Assembly (NCBI GenBank): GCA_016185615.1
Contig: JACPNE010000008.1
Span: forward strand, 1 to 64,000
Direction: 5' to 3'
DNA from: Candidatus Woesearchaeota archaeon
Lineage (GTDB): Archaea > Nanobdellota > Nanobdellia > SCGC-AAA011-G17 > JACPNG01
DNA: 64,000 nucleotides
The notes below the pieces were generated by a model. The model saw only the letters and a program-made list of their open reading frames with translations. It did not search any database and was not told where the DNA came from. The position numbers were made by a program, and so were the translations under genes. Positions 31,643-44,084 of this stretch are shown here, in pieces (the stretch's first letter is position 1; each line of letters starts with the position of its first letter).

Positions 31643-31913
31643 TTTCCTTCTTCTTCTTTTTCTTTATTTCCTCTATATCTTTTAGTTTTTCCGGGCTTTC
31701 ATATAAATGCACTATAACCTTGGCTCTTGTCTCTCCATATTTTGGATAAATATGCCTTATGAATATCTGATCTTCTTTGGCTTTTAATTTCTTAGCTACA
31801 TTAGCAAGAATTTCTTTTTCAGATGGTGTTGCTCCCTCAAATTCTATATCAAAATTAACTCTTTTCCTAGACAATAAAGGCATTTCAATTTCTTTTAATA
31901 ATTTTAATTCCAT
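31617..31913 (-). CDS. rps24e: 30S ribosomal protein S24e
   Basis: LLSRKRVNFDIEFEGATPSEKEI, IYPKYGETRAKVIVHLYE. Confidence 0.92.
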   Translation of the reverse strand: MELKLLKEIEMPLLSRKRVNFDIEFEGATPSEKEILANVAKKLKAKEDQIFIRHIYPKYGETRAKVIVHLYESPEKLKDIEEIKKKKKKENGKEEKKE

Positions 31914-31914
31914 C

Positions 31915-32118
31915 TTAATTCACTTTTATTGCATATTCTCCCTTGACTTTTGCATTTATTGCTTTTGCTATCTCTGATTTATTAGCATCTATTATATTAA
32001 CCCTTCCTTGCCAGCTTGTTGCATACTGATTATGCTTTACAGTAGGACAATCCGGGTCATTGATTGGGCAAACTTTCCCTTCAACAAACATTCTGCATTT
32101 TTTACAAACCCTTCTCAT
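31915..32118 (-). CDS. spt4: Transcription elongation factor Spt4
   Basis: RVCKKCRMFVEGKVCPINDPDCP, TSWQGRVNIIDANKSEIAK. Confidence 0.93.
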   Translation of the reverse strand: MRRVCKKCRMFVEGKVCPINDPDCPTVKHNQYATSWQGRVNIIDANKSEIAKAINAKVKGEYAIKVN

Positions 32119-32672
32119 TTCTTCTTAACATCCTTTTTCTTTAATTCTTCCTCAATCCATTTAATGCTTCCAAGCATATGCTGTCTCATTGTCAACCCTA
32201 TTTTTGGATTTGCAGGATCTTTAAATGATAATGCAATTATTCTTGCTCTGCATTTATCCCCTACTTTCAATGATCTTTTTGTCTCTCTTCCTGTTAAAAT
32301 ATTTGATTTTGAAAATGTAACATAATCATCCATTGTTTGAGATACATGAACCATTCCGTCGACAGCTCCAATGTTTATGAAAGCTCCAAAGTCTGTAATC
32401 TCCAAGACTTTTCCTAAAACAACTTCTTGTAATTCTGGCTTGTATGCAAATAGTTTGAATGTTGTTTCGTAATAAGCTGCCCCGTCTCCTGGAATTATTA
32501 CCCCGTCTCCAACCCTGACAACAGAACTTACAGCTATTACAAATCCGAAATCTTTTGAGATAAATCCTTCAAATTGCTTATTCAACTGCTGGATTACTGC
32601 CTCATTGGTATCATCATTAAATAGTTCTGGTGATACCCTTATGTGACTTTTGACTTCTACTTCATAAAACAT
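32115..32672 (-). CDS. rpo7: DNA-directed RNA polymerase subunit Rpo7 (E')
   Basis: MFYEVEVKSHIRVSPELF, EVVLGKVLEITDFGAFINIGAVDGMVHVSQ S1 domain. Confidence 0.94.
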   Translation of the reverse strand: MFYEVEVKSHIRVSPELFNDDTNEAVIQQLNKQFEGFISKDFGFVIAVSSVVRVGDGVIIPGDGAAYYETTFKLFAYKPELQEVVLGKVLEITDFGAFINIGAVDGMVHVSQTMDDYVTFSKSNILTGRETKRSLKVGDKCRARIIALSFKDPANPKIGLTMRQHMLGSIKWIEEELKKKDVKKK

Positions 32673-33024
32673 TTTGAATCATCAGATATTTTTTTTGCCT
32701 TATTGTGATAATTGGAATTTTCTCCCTTTTTAACTTTTTCTTAAATTCCTTATCCTGTGTAGCCACTATAATGTTATCATCCTTAAGCTCAAGGATTAAA
32801 TCATCAACTATTTTATCCTTCTTTGTATTTATTATTTCGAATCTCTTTATTAATCCTAAAGCTAATTTTTCAAACTTCTTATTCTTAAGCTCGTCAATGG
32901 TTTTGTCTATTATATATATTTTATAATTAAAGTCACAAATTCTATTAATCTCTGAAATCAAATCAACCCTAAACTTTAATGACATCAATAAAAAGTCTGT
33001 ATCAAGGATGATTTTTTTATCCAT
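32662..33024 (-). CDS. PIN-domain protein, Fcf1/Utp24-like
   Basis: IILDTDFLLM, DDNIIVATQDKEFKKKLK; adjacent to rpo7 and spt4. Confidence 0.78.
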   Translation of the reverse strand: MDKKIILDTDFLLMSLKFRVDLISEINRICDFNYKIYIIDKTIDELKNKKFEKLALGLIKRFEIINTKKDKIVDDLILELKDDNIIVATQDKEFKKKLKREKIPIITIRQKKYLMIQNVL

Positions 33025-33129
33025 TTATCTAAAATTTCCACTTTTCATTTATAAAGCTTACTATTTTTTTCAATGAAATTTGATACTTTCCAAAGTCCTT
33101 TATAAATGTTCTTCTTTAATGAAAATTAA

Positions 33130-33240
33130 TTTAAGGATTTAGGCGCTAATTCCTTAAAATTTTGGGGTTTCAGAGGCAGAAAGATTTTTAAACTAAACAT
33201 GACTTTTTAGTCATATTCTTAGTGATTTTTTGGCTAAGAA
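33130..33240. promoter_or_regulatory. Three successive inverted repeats upstream of gyrB
   Basis: TTAAGGATTTAGgcgCTAATTCCTTAA (33130-33158), ATGACTttttAGTCAT (33199-33214), TTCTTAG...CTAAGAA (33216-33240). Confidence 0.5.
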
Positions 33241-33255
33241 AACCACACTATTTAG

Positions 33256-35145
<1,890 letters not shown>

Positions 35146-35146
35146 G

Positions 35147-35761
35147 ATGATAAAAGTAATTATTTTTGACATTGGCGGAGTATTGATTAATGTAAATAAA
35201 GAGTTAAGATGTGAAAAGCTCCAGAAATATTCCAAGCTATCAAAGAAAGAGATACATGGTATAGTATTTGATAAAAAAAATGGATTATCAAATAAATTTA
35301 ATGAAGGAAAGATGTCTTCATATAAATTTTATGAATCATTATGCAATAAAGTAGACAGTAAAATCAGCTATGAAAAGTTCAAGTCATTATGGAACATAGC
35401 AGAGATAACAGACAAAAAAATAAATAATCTTATCTTAAAATTGAAGAAAAATGATTATAGATTAATAATATTATCAAATATAAACGATCTCCATTTTAAT
35501 TATATAAGTAAAAAATACAAGAATCTGATAAAAAATTTTGATGATTTTATCTTGTCATACAAAATCGGAGTGAGGAAGCCTAATGATGGAATATACAAGG
35601 AAGCTATTAAATTAAGTGGTTGCGACCCAAGTCAAATTGTTTTTATCGATGATGAAAAAAGCAATGTAATGGCGGCACAAAAGCTTGGAATTAATATAAT
35701 CCAATTCAAAAGTGTTGCACAACTTGAAAAAGATCTCTTAAAATTAGGGGTTGTTTTATAA
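35147..35761 (+). CDS. HAD-superfamily hydrolase
   Basis: IIFDIGGVLIN, LIILSNIND, IGVRKPNDGIYKEAI, FIDDEKSNVMAA. Confidence 0.9.
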   Translation: MIKVIIFDIGGVLINVNKELRCEKLQKYSKLSKKEIHGIVFDKKNGLSNKFNEGKMSSYKFYESLCNKVDSKISYEKFKSLWNIAEITDKKINNLILKLKKNDYRLIILSNINDLHFNYISKKYKNLIKNFDDFILSYKIGVRKPNDGIYKEAIKLSGCDPSQIVFIDDEKSNVMAAQKLGINIIQFKSVAQLEKDLLKLGVVL

Positions 35762-35762
35762 A

Positions 35763-38168
35763 ATGCCTGAAGAAATTAAGCCAAAATTAATTGAAAATGA
35801 GATGAAGGAGGCATATGTAGATTATGCTATGTCTGTAATAATTGGCAGGGCACTTCCAGATGTAAGAGATGGATTAAAGCCAGTCCATAGAAGGATACTT
35901 TATTCTATGTTGAGGGATAATCTAAGGCATGACAGGCCTTTTAGAAAAAGTGCTACAACAGTTGGTTCTGTTATAGGTAAATTCCATCCCCATGGTGACC
36001 AAGCAGTTTATGATTCTTTAGTTAGAATGGCACAGAATTTTTCATTGAGATATCCTTTGATAAGCGGTCATGGTAATTTTGGAAGCACAGAATTCGAGGC
36101 TGCTGCTTACAGGTATACAGAAGCAAGACTATCAAGGATAGCTGAAGAGTTGCTAGAAGATATTGATAAGAATACTGTAGAGTTTATACCAAATTTTGAC
36201 AATAGCTTAAAAGAGCCAGTCATACTTCCAGCGAAGCTTCCTAATCTATTGATAAACGGTTCTTCCGGAATTGCAGTAGGAATGGCAACAAACATTCCTC
36301 CGCATAACATAAGCGAAGTTATAGATGCAATAATAGCAACAATAGACAATAAAGAAATAACAATAGATGAGCTTACAAATTATATTAAGGGTCCTGACTT
36401 TCCAACTGGCGGAATAATTCTCGGAAGATCTGGAATTCTAGATGCATACAAAACAGGAAGAGGAAAAATAATCTTAAGAGGAAAAACAGAAATAAAAGAA
36501 AATAAAATTGTAGTTACAGAGATTCCATATCAGCTTAACAAATCAACATTAATAGAAGATATAGCTTTTTTAGTAAAAGAAAAGAGAATAGAGGGGATAA
36601 CAGATATAAGGGATGAAAGTGACAAATCTGGAATATCCATTGTCATTGAAACAAAAAAAGGAGCAAATCCTGAATTAATCCTTAACCAATTATATTCATT
36701 TACAAATCTGCAGATGAGCTTTGGTATAATCTCAATAGCATTGATAGATAACCAGCCAAAATTAATGAATCTCAAGGAGATAATAAATCATTATGTTGAT
36801 CATAGAAAAAATGTCATCGTAAGAAGAACTAAATTTGATCTCGAAAAAGCTGAGCATAGATTGCATATCCTTGAGGGATTGCAGATAGCACTTGATAATA
36901 TAGACAATGTTATATCACTAATAAAAGAAAGCAAGGATCCTGAAACAGCAAGGGTGTCATTAATTAATAAATTTGAGTTGACAGAAATACAATCCAATGC
37001 AATATTGGAGATGAGATTACAAAGGCTTACAAATTTGGAGCAGAATAAAATTAAGGATGAGATAAATGAGCTTATCAAGATTATAAAAGAATTAAAAGAA
37101 ATCCTTGTATCAAGCATAAGGATATTGTCAATAATAAAAGATGAATTAATTGACCTAAAAAATAAATACTCAGATAACAGAAGAACAGATATTGTTGAAG
37201 GGGATTTGATAATAGAGAATGAAGACTTGATAAAAGAAGAAGATATTGTAATAACTGTAACTCATTCTGGCTATATAAAACAAACACCTCTTGAGTTATA
37301 TAAACAACAGAGAAGGGGTGGAAAAGGGGTAATAGCAACAACAACAAAAGAAGATGACACAATACAAAACTTATTCATAACACAGAATCATAATTATTTA
37401 TTATTTTTTACAAACCAAGGAAGGGTATATTGGTTGAAGGCATTTATGATACCCCAATCAACAAGATATGCCAAGGGAAAAGCTATAGTCAATCTTCTTA
37501 ATTTAAAAGACGAAAAAATAAGTGCAATATTACCAATCTCGAATTTTGATGACCAGCATTATTTATTGTTTGTAACAAAGAATGGAATAATAAAAAAGAC
37601 TAGTTTGAAATATTACAGCAAGCCAAGAAAAGTTGGAATAAATGCAATAAACCTAAAAGACAATGATGAATTAGTCCAAGTAAGATTGACTCCGGGAATA
37701 TTGGAATTCATGATAGCAACAAAAAAAGGATTAGCTATGCGTTTTAATGAGATGGATGTAAGATCATCCGGAAGAAATTCTTCAGGAGTAAGGGGAATAA
37801 GATTGGTTAATGACGAAGTTGTTGGAATTGAAGTTGCATTATTTAATGGCTCATTATTGACTGTAACAGAGAATGGTTATGGAAAAAGAACAGACATAGA
37901 AGAATACAGATTGATAAGAAGGGGTGGAAAAGGAGTAAGGAATATCATATGCAGCGAAAGAAACGGAGACGTCATTGGTATAAAGACAATAAAAGATGAA
38001 GATGAGATAATGCTAATAAGCAAAAATGGAATTATTATAAGGATGTTAGCAAGAGATATTTCTAAAGTCGGGAGAAACACACAGGGTGTAAGATTAATGA
38101 GACTAGATGAAGATGACAAAGTCATAAGCTTAGCAAGAGTTATAACAAATAATTATAATAATTCTTGA
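35763..38168 (+). CDS. gyrA: DNA gyrase subunit A
   Basis: YAMSVIIGRALPDVRDGLKPVHRRILY, catalytic Tyr AAAYRYTEARL, QQRRGGKG gyrA box. Confidence 0.98.
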   Translation: MPEEIKPKLIENEMKEAYVDYAMSVIIGRALPDVRDGLKPVHRRILYSMLRDNLRHDRPFRKSATTVGSVIGKFHPHGDQAVYDSLVRMAQNFSLRYPLISGHGNFGSTEFEAAAYRYTEARLSRIAEELLEDIDKNTVEFIPNFDNSLKEPVILPAKLPNLLINGSSGIAVGMATNIPPHNISEVIDAIIATIDNKEITIDELTNYIKGPDFPTGGIILGRSGILDAYKTGRGKIILRGKTEIKENKIVVTEIPYQLNKSTLIEDIAFLVKEKRIEGITDIRDESDKSGISIVIETKKGANPELILNQLYSFTNLQMSFGIISIALIDNQPKLMNLKEIINHYVDHRKNVIVRRTKFDLEKAEHRLHILEGLQIALDNIDNVISLIKESKDPETARVSLINKFELTEIQSNAILEMRLQRLTNLEQNKIKDEINELIKIIKELKEILVSSIRILSIIKDELIDLKNKYSDNRRTDIVEGDLIIENEDLIKEEDIVITVTHSGYIKQTPLELYKQQRRGGKGVIATTTKEDDTIQNLFITQNHNYLLFFTNQGRVYWLKAFMIPQSTRYAKGKAIVNLLNLKDEKISAILPISNFDDQHYLLFVTKNGIIKKTSLKYYSKPRKVGINAINLKDNDELVQVRLTPGILEFMIATKKGLAMRFNEMDVRSSGRNSSGVRGIRLVNDEVVGIEVALFNGSLLTVTENGYGKRTDIEEYRLIRRGGKGVRNIICSERNGDVIGIKTIKDEDEIMLISKNGIIIRMLARDISKVGRNTQGVRLMRLDEDDKVISLARVITNNYNNS

Positions 38169-38238
38169 ATCAAAATTTAAGCTGAATATTATATTATATC
38201 CTCGAAAACAATTTAAATAATAGTCCTACTTAGATGTT

Positions 38239-38634
38239 ATGAATTTAGAAAAGAGAGCTGTTGTTGCTTTAGTAAATTATGATGGAAAAATTCTTTTGGG
38301 TAAAAAGATTGATGGAGCAGAGGGATTTCTAAGTGGAAAGTGGCATATTCTGGGCGAAACATTAGAGAATGGAGAGACAGAAGAAGAAGGATTAAAAAGA
38401 GGAATTATGGAAGAAGCAGGAATAGAAATTAAAGTTTTGAGATATTTAGCATCGCATCGAACGCCGAAACATACTCTAGTGAAGTGGTATGAATGTAAAC
38501 CATTAACTTATGAAATCAGAGCAGGAAGTGATTTAAATGAAGTGAGATGGGTGTCAAAAAAAGAAGTTATTGAAATGTGTCATGGAAAAGCAAAAATGTT
38601 GTGGCCCAAACAGATTCAAAAATATTTTAGATAA
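38239..38634 (+). CDS. NUDIX hydrolase
   Basis: GKWHILGETLENGETEEEGLKRGIMEEAGIEI Nudix-box-like. Confidence 0.85.
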   Translation: MNLEKRAVVALVNYDGKILLGKKIDGAEGFLSGKWHILGETLENGETEEEGLKRGIMEEAGIEIKVLRYLASHRTPKHTLVKWYECKPLTYEIRAGSDLNEVRWVSKKEVIEMCHGKAKMLWPKQIQKYFR

Positions 38635-38695
38635 CAAAACTTAAGAAGTACTTTGTTTAACATTCAATTTAATATTATATAATATTATAATATAA

Positions 38696-39979
38696 TCAGT
38701 TTATTATTTTTCCATACCCTATTAATCTAAATCTGCTTCCCAATAGTCTTGATATAGTGATTCTATCCTCTTTGTTAGCACAAACCGGAACTTTTAATTT
38801 TGCATGAAATTTATTCTTGCTTAATTCAGTTACAATCCCGACAGTGGCTGCAGAATTAACATTAAGCATTAATGTTTCACCCTTTTTTATGGGCTCAACA
38901 ACTAATTCATCCTTTGCACCAACAACCCTTTCCAATAAATGCGGCTCTAAATTAAACTCATACCAAACATTTGGGATCTTCCCTTCTAATCCAACAACGC
39001 TTCCTATCAATGAATCTGCTTTTACTAATCCCGGGTCAAGTTTCGTCGATACTCCGATAGAACCACCAGGATAAACCTCTTTGACATCCAAATCTCCAGT
39101 CTTCAATGAGCTTATTGTAGTTAGTAAAGGCTGCCAAGATACCTTTCCTTCTCTTTCTACTCTCAACCCTGGCCTTATCTCTATTTTATCTCCTACTTTT
39201 AATTTCCCTTGCTTCAATGATCCCCCTAAAACACCGCCATTCAAACTTTCTATTTCTGTTCCTGGCTTGTTAACATCAAAACTCCTCGCAACAAACATTA
39301 TAGGATCTTTGTCTGTATCTCTTTTTGGTGTAGGAAAATATTCTTGTATTGCTGTTATCAAAACATCAATGTTAATATTTTGTTGTGCAGATACAGGAAT
39401 TATTGGTGCATTCTCTGCAATTGTTCCTTTGATGAATGATTTTATTTGGTTGAAATTTTCTTCTGCTTCTTCAGGATTTACTATGTCTATTTTATTCTGC
39501 ACAATGATTATATTTTTGATTCCTATTATATTAAGTGCCATAAGATGTTCTTTTGTTTGCGGCTGGGGGCATTTCTCGTTAGCAGCAACCAATAATAATG
39601 CAGCATCCATTATTGCGGCTCCTGAAAGCATTGTTGCCATCAGTGTCTCATGTCCCGGGGCATCTATGAAACTTATTTTTCTTATCAGTTCAGCTTTTGC
39701 ATCTTTTGGAAGATTATTTCTAGTCCTGTATGGGAAATCTTTCTCATTTATTTTATAAATTTCAGTATCAGCATATCCAAGCCTTATTGTTATCCCCCTT
39801 TTCAATTCTTCAGAATGAGTATCAGTAAACTTTCCGGTTATCCTGCTTACTAAAGTAGTTTTTCCGTGATCTACATGTCCTATCAAACCAATGCTCAATT
39901 CAGGTTGTTTAGGTGTTGATTTCTTTTCCTTCTTATCTTCTTGTTTTGGTTCTTGTACTTCCTTCTTCTTTCTCGGCAT
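38696..39979 (-). CDS. eif2g: Translation initiation factor aIF2 subunit gamma
   Basis: IGLIGHVDHGKTTLVSRITGKFTDTHSEELKRGITIRLGYAD. Confidence 0.97.
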   Translation of the reverse strand: MPRKKKEVQEPKQEDKKEKKSTPKQPELSIGLIGHVDHGKTTLVSRITGKFTDTHSEELKRGITIRLGYADTEIYKINEKDFPYRTRNNLPKDAKAELIRKISFIDAPGHETLMATMLSGAAIMDAALLLVAANEKCPQPQTKEHLMALNIIGIKNIIIVQNKIDIVNPEEAEENFNQIKSFIKGTIAENAPIIPVSAQQNINIDVLITAIQEYFPTPKRDTDKDPIMFVARSFDVNKPGTEIESLNGGVLGGSLKQGKLKVGDKIEIRPGLRVEREGKVSWQPLLTTISSLKTGDLDVKEVYPGGSIGVSTKLDPGLVKADSLIGSVVGLEGKIPNVWYEFNLEPHLLERVVGAKDELVVEPIKKGETLMLNVNSAATVGIVTELSKNKFHAKLKVPVCANKEDRITISRLLGSRFRLIGYGKIIN

Positions 39980-40031
39980 GACTAATCTAGAATAAGTTGT
40001 TTTTTAAATCTTTTTGTCTCATTAAGTTGTA

Positions 40032-40478
40032 TTAAACAACGGTTTCTTGTAATACAAATTTTTCCAAATAGTTTTTATTATTCATTCTTACTAATCTCAC
40101 AGCAAAATCAATGTCTCCAAAAGAACACCATCCCCTAACACAATATATTCCATTTACTTTTATCTCAGGTGATTTCTGACACCAATAATTTATTCCGTCA
40201 TCATCTTTTTCCAATAAATCAAAATCTGGATCACATTCTAAAATCAAAGGAATTCCTCCATGGAATTTAGCAAGTTCTCTGGCGAATCTGGCACTAGTTT
40301 TTCTCTTTAATAAAATATTAAAACCTTCAACCAAATCTATTACAATTGGATTTTTTATTAGATAAATTCTATTAGGTTTATCAATACCTAAAATTTTACT
40401 CTTATCAAAGACTCTTGTATTGGGATTGTATCCTTTATCAAATGACGTTGAATTTATCCCAGTAAAATATCTTACCAT
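40032..40478 (-). CDS. Hypothetical protein
   Basis: 148-aa ORF. Confidence 0.55.
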   Translation of the reverse strand: MVRYFTGINSTSFDKGYNPNTRVFDKSKILGIDKPNRIYLIKNPIVIDLVEGFNILLKRKTSARFARELAKFHGGIPLILECDPDFDLLEKDDDGINYWCQKSPEIKVNGIYCVRGWCSFGDIDFAVRLVRMNNKNYLEKFVLQETVV

Positions 40479-40525
40479 TTTAGATAAATAAACTCAATAA
40501 AAACCATTTAAAAGCCTTACTAAAG

Positions 40526-40918
40526 TTATTTATCTTTGAATTTTAATGATATAGAATTAATGCAATATCTTTTCCCAGTTGGTTTTGGGCCATCATCAAA
40601 TATGTGTCCCAGATGTCCTCCGCATTTCTTGCATGTTACTTCAATCCTATGCATTCCATGACTATTATCATCATTGAGATTAACAGCTTCTTTCTTCGTA
40701 TCATGAAAACTTGGCCAGCCACAATGCGAATCAAATTTTGTATTAGAATCAAAAAGTTCATTGCCACAACCAGCACATACATATTTTCCTTTCTTATTGA
40801 AACTAACATACTTTCCAGTAAATGGTGCTTCAGTTCCTTTTTCTCTTAGTATATGAAACTCTTCTGGAGATAATTTTTTCTTCCATTCTTCTTCTGATTT
40901 ACTTATTTTGGATTTCAT
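40526..40918 (-). CDS. msrB: Peptide-methionine (R)-S-oxide reductase
   Basis: [50 protein letters not shown]. Confidence 0.96.
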   Translation of the reverse strand: MKSKISKSEEEWKKKLSPEEFHILREKGTEAPFTGKYVSFNKKGKYVCAGCGNELFDSNTKFDSHCGWPSFHDTKKEAVNLNDDNSHGMHRIEVTCKKCGGHLGHIFDDGPKPTGKRYCINSISLKFKDK

Positions 40919-41217
40919 TTATAAAAAAATTTTGATAGCCACGATAAAAATGAATTTTTTACTTTGACTTTTATATACTCATACTGTGGAATTCCATTCC
41001 TAGCTTTCAAAATATCCTCAGGAACATTTTCTCTTTCTTGTGAATATGCAAAACCTTCTTTGCATAAATTATCAAGGCAGATTGCTATTTTTATCTGATT
41101 TAAACATATTAAACTTTTTTCTAAACCCCTAGTCAACTCTTTATCAATCTCATTTACAGTCTTCCATTTATAAAAATCTAATTTATCATATACGAACCGT
41201 TCAGTTATCTCATCCAT
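40915..41217 (-). CDS. Hypothetical protein
   Basis: 100-aa ORF overlapping msrB start by 4 nt. Confidence 0.6.
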   Translation of the reverse strand: MDEITERFVYDKLDFYKWKTVNEIDKELTRGLEKSLICLNQIKIAICLDNLCKEGFAYSQERENVPEDILKARNGIPQYEYIKVKVKNSFLSWLSKFFYK

Positions 41218-41251
41218 ATAATTAGCTATACAATAAAATTAATAAAATTTA

Positions 41252-41557
41252 CTAGAATCTAGACATTTGTTTTCCATTGAGGAATAACTGGTTTCTTCTT
41301 TTAGTTACCTCAACATACTGCAAATCATTCACTACCAAATCATTTCCAGCCAATAGATAATTTATAGCACACCTGTCAATATTAACTTTATCTATTTTTT
41401 TGAATTCAAGAATCTGTTTTGGCGGCTCTGCTTTTAAATGTGGATCATTAAAATCATATAAAGCAATAAAGCAAGGCCTAAACATGTCATCCTTCTCTTT
41501 ATCTTTTTCGTCCCTTTTCATCCTTCCGACAACTATGCTCCTAGCTTTGTACTTCAT
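41252..41557 (-). CDS. Hypothetical protein
   Basis: ~101-aa ORF overlapping the rps6e 3' end. Confidence 0.55.
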   Translation of the reverse strand: MKYKARSIVVGRMKRDEKDKEKDDMFRPCFIALYDFNDPHLKAEPPKQILEFKKIDKVNIDRCAINYLLAGNDLVVNDLQYVEVTKRRNQLFLNGKQMSRF

Positions 41558-41942
41558 TTTTATCATCACTCTTTACATTGAATATCTCTTCAATCTTTTT
41601 TGTTCCTTCCTTTACTATTTTAAGATTAACTTGTGCTATACTTGAAGTTATTATTGCTCCCCTTATTGTCTTTCTTTTCCTTATTCCTTTTTTCTTGATG
41701 TTTACCCCGGGGCCCTTTGATAATAAAATTCTTTTTCTAACACTAGTATTAAGATCATATCTCATAGGAAATCCAGCCTTATCAGAACCTCCAGTTATCT
41801 CAAGTTCATAACCATCCAATCCTATTGGATTTCCCTGTATCTTCTCTCCTATTTTCTTACTATCAAGTACATCAGCATTAATCATTTTAGAATAGCTTTT
41901 CCCTGTTTTAGGATTATTTATAACTAGCTTAAATTCTGCCAT
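41541..41942 (-). CDS. rps6e: 30S ribosomal protein S6e
   Basis: FKLVINNPKTGKSYSK, LDGYELEITGGSDKAGFPMR, RKRKTIRGA. Confidence 0.95.
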   Translation of the reverse strand: MAEFKLVINNPKTGKSYSKMINADVLDSKKIGEKIQGNPIGLDGYELEITGGSDKAGFPMRYDLNTSVRKRILLSKGPGVNIKKKGIRKRKTIRGAIITSSIAQVNLKIVKEGTKKIEEIFNVKSDDKNEVQS

Positions 41943-43657
41943 CAGACCCCCCATAACTGATTATCTTTTCTCTTTATTTTTACTATCTCCTTTAATAACT
42001 CCACCTCATCCCTATTTAAATATTTTGTTAATTTTTTTAACTGGATAAAATCTCTTTCAGGGATATCAGAATACAATATGTCCCCCTCATTAATTTGTCT
42101 ACCAACAATTACATTTGGTATGGACACAGCAACTTGTTTTCCTGAATTAACCTCATTTATATTTTCTTTTTCATACTGTATGCTTTTAACAACAGCAACT
42201 TGTTTTCCGTTCTTCATTAATTGAGTGTTTGTCTTTAATGTTCCAATTAAAATATCAGCCCCCACAATAGCCGGATTGCTTTGCCTGAATACATAACCCT
42301 TCATAATCTCAATCTTGCAAGGCCTTACAAGATTTTCAAGCTCTTTTGCTTCCAATGATTTCTTTGTGTTATCGATCCATGATTGGAACTCATCTATGAT
42401 CTTATAGATTATATTGCTGCTGATTATTTTTATCTCCGATTTTATCTCTGATTTTACATTGAATGCAAGTATTACTTTGTTTAATGGATTCTTTTCAGCA
42501 GACGCATCAGATATATCCTTTTTTGTGATGCTTCCGATAGATGCCTTTTTTATTTTTACATCTCTGGCTTTCAACAATGAGATTAAAGCCTCTAATGATC
42601 CAAGAGAATCTGCCTTTAGAACTATTCCTTGCTTATCTGTCTCCATAATTACTTCCTGTATCTCTTTTTGTATCTCTTTTTTTAGTTTCTCGATATTATC
42701 ATTTGAGACAACCCTTATTGGCATTCCAGCTACAGCATCATTTAAACCAGGAGCATATATTTTTACAGCAGATGCTGCACTTATCTCTTTTATCTGTTTT
42801 AATTTGCCTTTCTCAGGAATAAACAATGACCTTACTTTTGTAATTATTGAATCATCTATTCCGCCTATGATTATTTGATCATTTACTTTTAACAATCCAT
42901 CATAGATTATAACATCAACCGTTGTTCCCAATCCCTTTTCATCCTTCACTTCCAATATTGTTCCCTTTGCATCCCCCTTGACTTCTATCTTCAAAGAATC
43001 TTCCATATATCTTTGTGCCAATCCGGTTATGACCATCAAAAGTTCTGGGAACCCTTCTGTTGTTTTTGCAGAACATGGAATCATAGCTATCTGTTTTGTA
43101 TAATCCTCTATTCTATCAAATCTTTCTGTTTTTATATTAAGATTGTAAAGCTGTCCTAATATTTCATACAATTTATTGTCTAATCTTTGCTTTACAGAAT
43201 CAGGCTGTGAATTTATGTTATTTATCAAAAAAGTCTTTTGAGATTTCCATCCAGGAATTAAATCAATTTTGTTTAATGCAATTACAAATGGGGTTTTATA
43301 CTGTTTTAATATCTCTATTGCTTCTACTGTCTGAGGCTTTAATCCCTCGTTTATATCAATAACAAGTATTGCTATATCTGCTAAGTTTCCCCCCCTTTTT
43401 CTTAAATTAGTAAATGCCTCATGACCGGGGGTATCTATCATTAATAATCCAGGGATTGATAACTTTATTTTTAATTGATCTAATAAACTGCCACATATCT
43501 TTCTTATGTTTTCAAATGGAACATCAATTGCAAATATTTTTTGTGTGATAAATCCTGCTTCATGTTTTGTAATAGAGATTTCCCTAATCTTTTCCAGGAT
43601 GCTGGATTTTCCATGATCAACATGTCCTACCAAAACAACAATTGGCTGCCTTATCAT
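41942..43657 (-). CDS. infB: Translation initiation factor aIF5B (IF2-like)
   Basis: [41 protein letters not shown]. Confidence 0.97.
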   Translation of the reverse strand: MIRQPIVVLVGHVDHGKSSILEKIREISITKHEAGFITQKIFAIDVPFENIRKICGSLLDQLKIKLSIPGLLMIDTPGHEAFTNLRKRGGNLADIAILVIDINEGLKPQTVEAIEILKQYKTPFVIALNKIDLIPGWKSQKTFLINNINSQPDSVKQRLDNKLYEILGQLYNLNIKTERFDRIEDYTKQIAMIPCSAKTTEGFPELLMVITGLAQRYMEDSLKIEVKGDAKGTILEVKDEKGLGTTVDVIIYDGLLKVNDQIIIGGIDDSIITKVRSLFIPEKGKLKQIKEISAASAVKIYAPGLNDAVAGMPIRVVSNDNIEKLKKEIQKEIQEVIMETDKQGIVLKADSLGSLEALISLLKARDVKIKKASIGSITKKDISDASAEKNPLNKVILAFNVKSEIKSEIKIISSNIIYKIIDEFQSWIDNTKKSLEAKELENLVRPCKIEIMKGYVFRQSNPAIVGADILIGTLKTNTQLMKNGKQVAVVKSIQYEKENINEVNSGKQVAVSIPNVIVGRQINEGDILYSDIPERDFIQLKKLTKYLNRDEVELLKEIVKIKRKDNQLWGV

Positions 43658-43736
43658 TTTTTTATAGACTATAATTTGGTTTAAAAAGCATTCGCTTTGC
43701 GATAGTTTTTTAAATAGTAAAATAAGGGTTTGGGGA

Positions 43737-44066
43737 ATGACATTAATGTATAGAATATTTGGTATACCCGGAGATTTAGATGAATTTATTGATAGAGTAA
43801 CAAAAAAAGAACCTGGAAGATTGGTAAGTATATTAACTAATGTTTATCCAACTAACCCAAGTGAAGATGTTCCTGGATGGAGGGGAAATATCATATTGTC
43901 CTGTGGTAAATGCTCTTATATTGCTTATGATAAGACCCAAATACTTTCTGAAACAGAGTCATACGATTTAGTTTATGGGCTAGCTAAGGATATAGAGGGA
44001 AGACTTAAACAAAAAGGTCTAATAGTAAAATTACCTTCCGAATTAATATTACAAGAAAAAAAATAA
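43737..44066 (+). CDS. Hypothetical protein
   Basis: 109-aa ORF. Confidence 0.55.
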   Translation: MTLMYRIFGIPGDLDEFIDRVTKKEPGRLVSILTNVYPTNPSEDVPGWRGNIILSCGKCSYIAYDKTQILSETESYDLVYGLAKDIEGRLKQKGLIVKLPSELILQEKK

Positions 44067-44084
44067 AAAAATAAAAAAATAAAT

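Noticed and set aside
39081-39758. 225-aa plus-strand ORF
   Set aside because: Opposite the aIF2-gamma gene; shadow ORF.
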